NCBI GenBank assembly: GCA_029721515.1 | Contig: CM056570.1 | Coordinates: 963,033 to 1,027,032 of the forward strand | Origin: Synanceia verrucosa | Taxonomy: Eukaryota; Chordata; Actinopteri; Perciformes; Synanceiidae | Direction of reading: 5' to 3' | DNA length: 64,000 nt | Shown: positions 61,101 through 64,000 of the stretch, one piece after another | Position numbering within the stretch: the first letter of the stretch is position 1 | Layout of the letters: the number at the start of each line of letters is the position of its first letter | Notes under the pieces: generated by a model | What the model saw: the letters and a program-made list of their open reading frames with translations, nothing else | What the model was told of the DNA's origin: nothing | Databases searched by the model: none | Program-made: the position numbers and the translations under genes

Positions 61101-62785
61101 ACTAAAGACAACCTACACTGAAGAATATATACATTGATCAAAGGTTTCCTAGACAACCTCTGAGGTGTTCTTGCTGTTAGTTGTATCACTAGCAGTCTTC
61201 TAAATGGAGGAAGACTCACCTGCTGCCTCGGCGCTGCTCTCTGTGTTTGTCATCACTCGGCTCATCAGGACTTCCTGTCGCAGCCTCAGCACCTCCTGCT
61301 GCAGCTCCTGGGCTTTTTCCTTCCAGCTCTCATCATGGCTCTTCAACCTGCAGGCCAGCGTGTCGGCGTACTCTCTGCCGCTCAGACCAGCTGGCTTGTT
61401 CTTTATGATGGCCATCGCCAGGGCCATTTTAGATCTGGAGAGAAAAGTTTCCACACAACTCGTTCCTAAAAACAGAGCGACGAGGAGGGCAGAGTTTTAG
61501 TGACGTTAACTGGCAAAACATCCAATTTCCATGCAAGAATGCCTAAAATATTTCTAAAATATGATGCTTTAAATGACATGAAACTGAATAACTGAAGTTT
61601 GGGCTGTTGTTGTCACTTTTAACTCTGGATAATTGTGACTAATATTTAGACTTGTAATCTATTAGTACTTTTACTTTAAATCAAATCAGATCAACAGCCT
61701 TGGACCCCCTGTCATTATATTACAACACACTCATCAGAGAATAAAAACATAAATAATTACGCAACATATCATAACTGATATTTACAGTAATTACAGAAAG
61801 ATGACTCACACTTATTGCACGGTTACATAAATGATCTGAACACCGCAATTTAGTTAATGATTCTCAATTTTAGCAGCCTCAAGTGTTTACACAACATGTC
61901 ATGCAGCCAATGATGATTTATTAATTAACAATACTCACTAAGGTGCATTCACGGTCAGTGTTCTCATTGAAAACCTTGCATAGTGTTAAGTCCACATATC
62001 TACATCTTTAGAAGCTTCCCATCACAGCTAACCTGTCGACGAAAGGAACTGCACTTTTTTAATAAACCAACTACTTATCAAGTAAAATCAAAAACATTTT
62101 ACATTGCTAACAGCTTCAAAACGTTCAAACAAAACACATGAATCAGCATTCCTCCTCTACACTAAACCACTATTAGATGAAGGGTCATTTAAGTGTCCTT
62201 CTTTAACTAAACTAATATTGCACTCCTGGTGGAGCCAGGTGTTTATTTATGCAGCTCTACAACCATTCATGAATCCATTATCAAGCAGCCAGTAACTTAA
62301 ATAACTTAATAGTTTCACTAAACATCTTATTTCCTTACTTTCACCCTTATCTCCGTATCAGTCTTGTCCCAAAAAAAAAACGTTCCCGCAATACTAAATG
62401 TAGTCACGACACATATTAACCCGTGAATTAGCCGTTGGTTAGTTACAGGTTTGCTAATGTTAGCACGGGTGCATCCAGCTAAGCTAGCTATGTGACGCTA
62501 GCTAAAAGGGACACAATATGTTTGTTTTGTAACGTTAGCGAATATAAGTCCACAAACAAAAGTGGGGGAGGACATTTCTGTATAAAAAAAAATAACTGAC
62601 TCAGCTTTAAATCGAGCTATGGCAAACTACACCTAGCTAGCTAAAGTCACAGTGGTGCTAGTAAGCTAGCTAGCGAACTACAACACAAACGCCTTTACCG
62701 GGCACTGCCGCTACAAACTCTTAACCAAACTAATTAGGTACTATTTAAATTAACTACCTTCCAAGTGACGTTCCTTACTATCCAT
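33404..62785 (-). CDS. mei4: mei4: meiotic double-strand-break formation protein 4
   Basis: MEI4 acts with REC114 and IHO1 on meiotic chromosome axes to license SPO11-dependent DNA breaks. Coding exons (minus strand): 62779-62785, 61220-61465, 59385-59896, 51422-51553, 33404-33676. Each junction is GT-AG with matching phase, and the spliced frame is 389 residues plus stop (mammalian MEI4 about 385-389). The N-terminus SRSKMALAMAIIKNKPAG then SGREYADTLA parallels mammalian RTSKLALALAIIRSKPAD and SREYTEHLA. Next come a coiled-coil-like EKAQELQQEVLRLRQEVLMSR, an acidic low-complexity linker (about 75-120) and helical blocks. The C-terminal part includes EYLMVLGGCSMSKSFLIGHI, FWVVEELLQ and FPLFFISMWRLGRLL, as in the family. 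Exon 1 has only 7 coding bases. Identification is by recall and eye, not search. Confidence 0.93.
34095..34276. repeat. degenerate CTAAACACACCTGAA tandem repeat
   Basis: Repeats of (C/A)TAAACACA and CACCTGAA at 10-25 bp spacing with many variants. Confidence 0.8.
35053..35078. repeat. (AAC)n microsatellite
   Basis: About eight uninterrupted ACA triplets. Confidence 0.95.
35315..35560. repeat. dispersed ATATCA-type element
   Basis: ATTGATATGGCAATATATC and CTTCTGATGTACTATCAATT resemble 51975-52345 (ACTGATATGGTAATTTATCG, CTTCTGATACAATATTGATT). Confidence 0.5.
37010..37195. repeat. tandem repeat, about 55-bp unit, 3-4 diverged copies
   Basis: Repeated TTTCAAA(G/A)TAAAGCTCCT with ATTGTGATAA and GGAGGACAGA between. 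Abuts a 52-base segment also present in nt5e intron 3. Confidence 0.8.
37194..37245. repeat. segment shared with nt5e intron 3
   Basis: TACTTCTTTACCGTCTCATC to AACTAATCCTCAGTAA is over 90% identical to 5985-6036. Confidence 0.75.
38219..38238. repeat. (GA)n microsatellite
   Basis: Pure AG run at the end of a purine-rich stretch (38040-38240). Confidence 0.95.
38400..38450. repeat. (CATC)n/(CATT)n microsatellite
   Basis: CCAT tetramers, then CATT tetramers, then CCAT again. Rex3-type LINE tails look similar, but no LINE body adjoins it. Confidence 0.9.
38890..38946. repeat. ATATATGT-rich low-complexity tract
   Basis: Imperfect TATATG/CATATA alternation capable of self-pairing. Confidence 0.8.
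39050..39185. repeat. dispersed TATCGTG-type element
   Basis: GATATCGTGACGTATCGTGG, ATTATCGTTATCGTGGGCAA and GCGAGGTACTTGGCGATACC are typical words of a fish non-coding dispersed repeat. Confidence 0.5.
42187..42462. mobile_element. hAT-like MITE with terminal inverted repeats
   Basis: Left end TAGGGATGTAACGAT and right end ATCGTTACATCCCA are reverse complements apart from the outermost base. About 275 bp, non-coding. The GGGATGTAACGAT terminus is common among fish hAT-derived MITEs. No clear 8-bp target duplication by eye. Confidence 0.7.
47597..47808. mobile_element. fold-back MITE, about 43-bp terminal inverted repeats
   Basis: Left end CCGCCAAGGAGGTTAT with TTTTCACCAGGGTTT pairs with right end AAACCCTGGTGAAAA with ATAACCTCCTTGGTGGCGG. 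A second nested inverted repeat (TTTTTGGTGGT / ACCACCAAAAA) lies inside, so most of the 212 bp can fold on itself. Related fragment at 19883. Confidence 0.85.
50369..50460. repeat. (AT)n microsatellite with CACG interruptions
   Basis: Two AT blocks separated by ACACACGTATATATACACGT. Strongly self-complementary. Confidence 0.95.
51422..51553 (-). CDS. mei4: mei4 coding exon 4
   Basis: Residues 256-299: LQAAERLMEYLMVLGGCSMS to ADQLWQAFQ, strongly helical. Acceptor TGTCCTCAG, donor GTAAAA; exactly 44 codons, phase 0 on both sides. Confidence 0.92.
51703..51860. mobile_element. MITE fragment (GAGCTGCAACTAACGATTG end)
   Basis: GAGCTGCAACTAACGATTG, GATTAATCGATTAGTTGTTT and GGTCTATAAAATG are the hallmark words of a widespread teleost MITE. 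The matching far end is not seen here. Confidence 0.65.
51975..52345. repeat. dispersed element containing a (TA)n tract
   Basis: Starts GGGGTGGGGAAAAATACTGA and ends GCCAATATCACCCCTA, near-complementary ends. Interrupted by a pure (AT)n run at 52118-52170 (AT-rich to 52187). Confidence 0.6.
52118..52187. repeat. (AT)n microsatellite
   Basis: Over 25 AT dinucleotides followed by a short (CA)n. Confidence 0.95.
53868..54135. repeat. dispersed element with internal AAAACCACTTAG repeats
   Basis: AAAA(C/A)CACTTA(G/C), GGTTAAGG and GTTTAAGT words recur at irregular spacing, a familiar fish non-coding repeat type. Confidence 0.5.
58920..59230. repeat. diverged relative of the 51703 MITE
   Basis: TTGATTAATTTCC, ATTGATGTTTGGTTTATAAA and GATTGATGGGTTAATTGATT echo the GATTAATCGATTAG and GGTCTATAAAATG blocks. 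Assignment is weak. Confidence 0.35.
59385..59896 (-). CDS. mei4: mei4 coding exon 3
   Basis: Residues 85-255. Acidic, Pro-rich linker (DPDDSMDASQDLFGPGSEAY), then helical region HTQFLQSLCALHRVE to LLNADQLSG. An alternative acceptor six bases in (exon start 59890) would drop two residues in frame. Donor GTGAGT, phase 0. Confidence 0.92.
61220..61465 (-). CDS. mei4: mei4 coding exon 2
   Basis: Residues 3-84. Conserved N-terminal helix KMALAMAIIKNKPAG and coiled-coil-like segment ending RQEVLMSRVM. Acceptor TTTTTAG, donor GTGAGT, phase 1. Confidence 0.93.
62440..62690. repeat. GCTAGC/GTTAGC-rich stretch in mei4 intron 1
   Basis: Many copies of GCTAGC, GCTAGCTA and GTTAGC in 250 bp, strongly self-complementary. 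Similar word clusters occur at 40235, 44922 and 50548. Confidence 0.6.
62779..62785 (-). CDS. mei4: mei4 coding exon 1 (ATG GAT A)
   Basis: Seven coding bases, then the donor GTAAGG. The single leftover A joins GA of exon 2 to give Arg3, so the protein starts MDRTSCVETFLSRSK. MD also begins mammalian MEI4. Exon 2 itself has no ATG before the conserved block, so a separate start exon is needed. Confidence 0.8.
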
Positions 62786-62960
62786 TGTTCGGTGCTTGTT
62801 GTCCTCAATGTCCCATCAGAATTCACTGTCGCGACGGTAGCTAACGCTAATGCTAATGCTAATGCTAACGCGGTCCCACCGGATGGACAGGTGAGCAGCC
62901 ATGACACAAGATGGAGGCTCGACTGTCACAGTTGCGTCTCTTTTTATCTCAGAGGTGGAG
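62786..62960 (-). promoter_or_regulatory. mei4 5' UTR and promoter region
   Basis: Lies directly upstream of the mei4 ATG, with more CpG than the neighbourhood (GTCGCGACGGTAGC) and no clear TATA box. It contains an ACGCTAATGCTAATGCTAAT hexamer repeat at 62839-62870. Boundaries are inferred from position only. Confidence 0.4.
62839..62870. repeat. GCTAAT hexamer microsatellite
   Basis: Five tandem GCTAA(T/C) hexamers just upstream of mei4. They read as an Ala-Asn repeat in a plus-strand frame, which I do not consider coding. Confidence 0.9.
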
Positions 62961-64000
62961 AGACACCGTCAGAAGTTTGCACGAAAGTAAACTTATGAGG
63001 TACTTTACCTGAATATTTCTGTCTTTTGCCAAAACTATGACATAAAATTTCACTGTTTATTTTATAATTTACTACATGTAAATTATATTTATAGCCTAGA
63101 TATTGAAGTATTGGAAAAAAAAAGAATGCTAAAAAGAATATCCAGACCAAATTAACATTAATTTCATATCAGAAAAACAGGATATATTCACACATTCACT
63201 GACTTTATTTTACACATGGAGGTAGATAGATAGATGCTTTATTTCTCACAGAGAAATTCACACAGGTGAGTTTGTCCTGAGGAGTGTAGTAGCCAGTGTC
63301 AGAACTCAGTGAAAGTCATCCCTCATCATAAAACCTGCTCTGCATGTAAATTGATATCAAAATCTGCTGCAAAGTTATTGGGCAGCTGGTTATGGCAAAA
63401 AATATCTTAAAGTCATCTTCCCTGCACAAAAGTTTTAGTATTAGTATTTAACAGTAAGCTGTTAAATATGCCAGAAAAATGTGGAGGCTGCACTGGTGGG
63501 AATGTACATTCAATAAACTTTTGAACGAAGGACTTGTTATGGTGTATTTTCACTTATTTTACTAAAGTACACGATCTGGCATTCACATTAATAATGTGAA
63601 TAATTTACTATCCCTCGTGTTATCTGCATACCTGTAGTGTATTATATAAACTGTGTTTCTGCTGCACCCCTTATAATATATATATATATATTTTACTCTC
63701 AAATCCACAGATAAACCTTAACTGAATGGGTTCTTGTGTGTTTTTCATGTTTGGTCAGAGCTGTGAAAATTACTTTTTAAAGTCAGCAGCTCCAAAAACT
63801 CCAACACTGAATGGAGATGGACAGCAGCAAAGTTTCTGTCAGGAGAAATGTCTTTTCGGTGGAGTGAAGTATTTCAAGACGTCCCGACCGGCTCTCCTTC
63901 ATTTGCAGAAGCAGCAGCTCGATGCAGAGGTCCTGGATGGCTGAGCCCCGTCACCTTCTCACAGAGTGAGGCCCAGAGCGTCCATGACGTTTCCCTCAAT
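62961..64000. other. upstream flank of mei4 to window edge
   Basis: Holds a GATA repeat tail (63225-63266) and a (TA)n at 63677-63691. The last 200 bases are GC-richer with two acceptor-like sites (CCTTCATTTGCAG near 63908, CACCTTCTCACAG near 63967) and could be the edge of another gene, but nothing is recognisable. Confidence 0.35.

Noticed and set aside
62765..62998. Plus-strand frame with Ala-Asn repeat opposite the mei4 start
   Set aside because: Created by the GCTAAT microsatellite; no ATG in good context and no homology recognised.
63726..63944. 72-codon plus-strand frame at the right edge
   Set aside because: No recognised product. Acceptor-like sites nearby hint at an exon, but the window ends before this can be judged.

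Overview
The window looks like nuclear DNA from a ray-finned (teleost) fish, most likely a percomorph. Genes are split by GT-AG introns, the DNA is AT-rich and mostly CpG-poor, microsatellites and minisatellites are frequent, and the dispersed repeats are of teleost type: Rex3-like LINE fragments, tRNA-derived SINE-like DNA, hAT-like and fold-back MITEs. There are no operons, phage, plasmid or CRISPR features.

Two protein-coding genes can be assembled exon by exon, both on the minus strand. (1) nt5e (CD73, ecto-5'-nucleotidase) occupies 1464-7052: nine coding exons join in frame into 572 codons plus stop, with every metal, catalytic and substrate residue of the family. (2) mei4 (meiotic double-strand-break factor) occupies 33404-62785: five coding exons, the first only 7 coding bases long, join in frame into 389 codons plus stop, close to the length of mammalian MEI4. 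Its introns 3 (7.8 kb) and 4 (17.7 kb) hold only repeats and unassigned sequence. The two proteins act in unrelated processes: extracellular adenosine production and meiotic recombination.

Layout: 1-513 is a 68-bp tandem array running off the left edge. 514-1463 is the 3' flank of nt5e. 1464-7052 is nt5e, with Rex3-like LINE remnants in introns 7 and 5 and a dispersed repeat in intron 3. 7283-7365 is a relic copy of nt5e exon 7. 7465-8310 holds a SINE-like fragment, a dispersed element and two hairpins. 8310-33340 is a long intergenic region with four large minisatellites (43-bp units at 14.8-16.0 kb, 48-bp at 20.5-21.1 kb, 44-bp at 25.3-26.8 kb, about 15-bp at 29.5-30.0 kb), LINE reverse-transcriptase fragments at 23.8 and 26.8 kb, and CpG-rich blocks at 17.1 and 32.0 kb that I cannot identify. 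33404-62785 is mei4. 62786-64000 is its promoter flank and the right edge.

The long open frames across the minisatellites are products of repeat composition, not genes. The observations most worth a second look are the exon-7 relic beside nt5e, the higher-order structure of the 44-bp array that opens all three forward frames, the perfect 38-bp-arm hairpin near 8.25 kb, the palindrome-bearing 48-bp array, and the CpG-rich block with an unidentified frame at 17.1 kb. I found no convincing new multi-gene system here.
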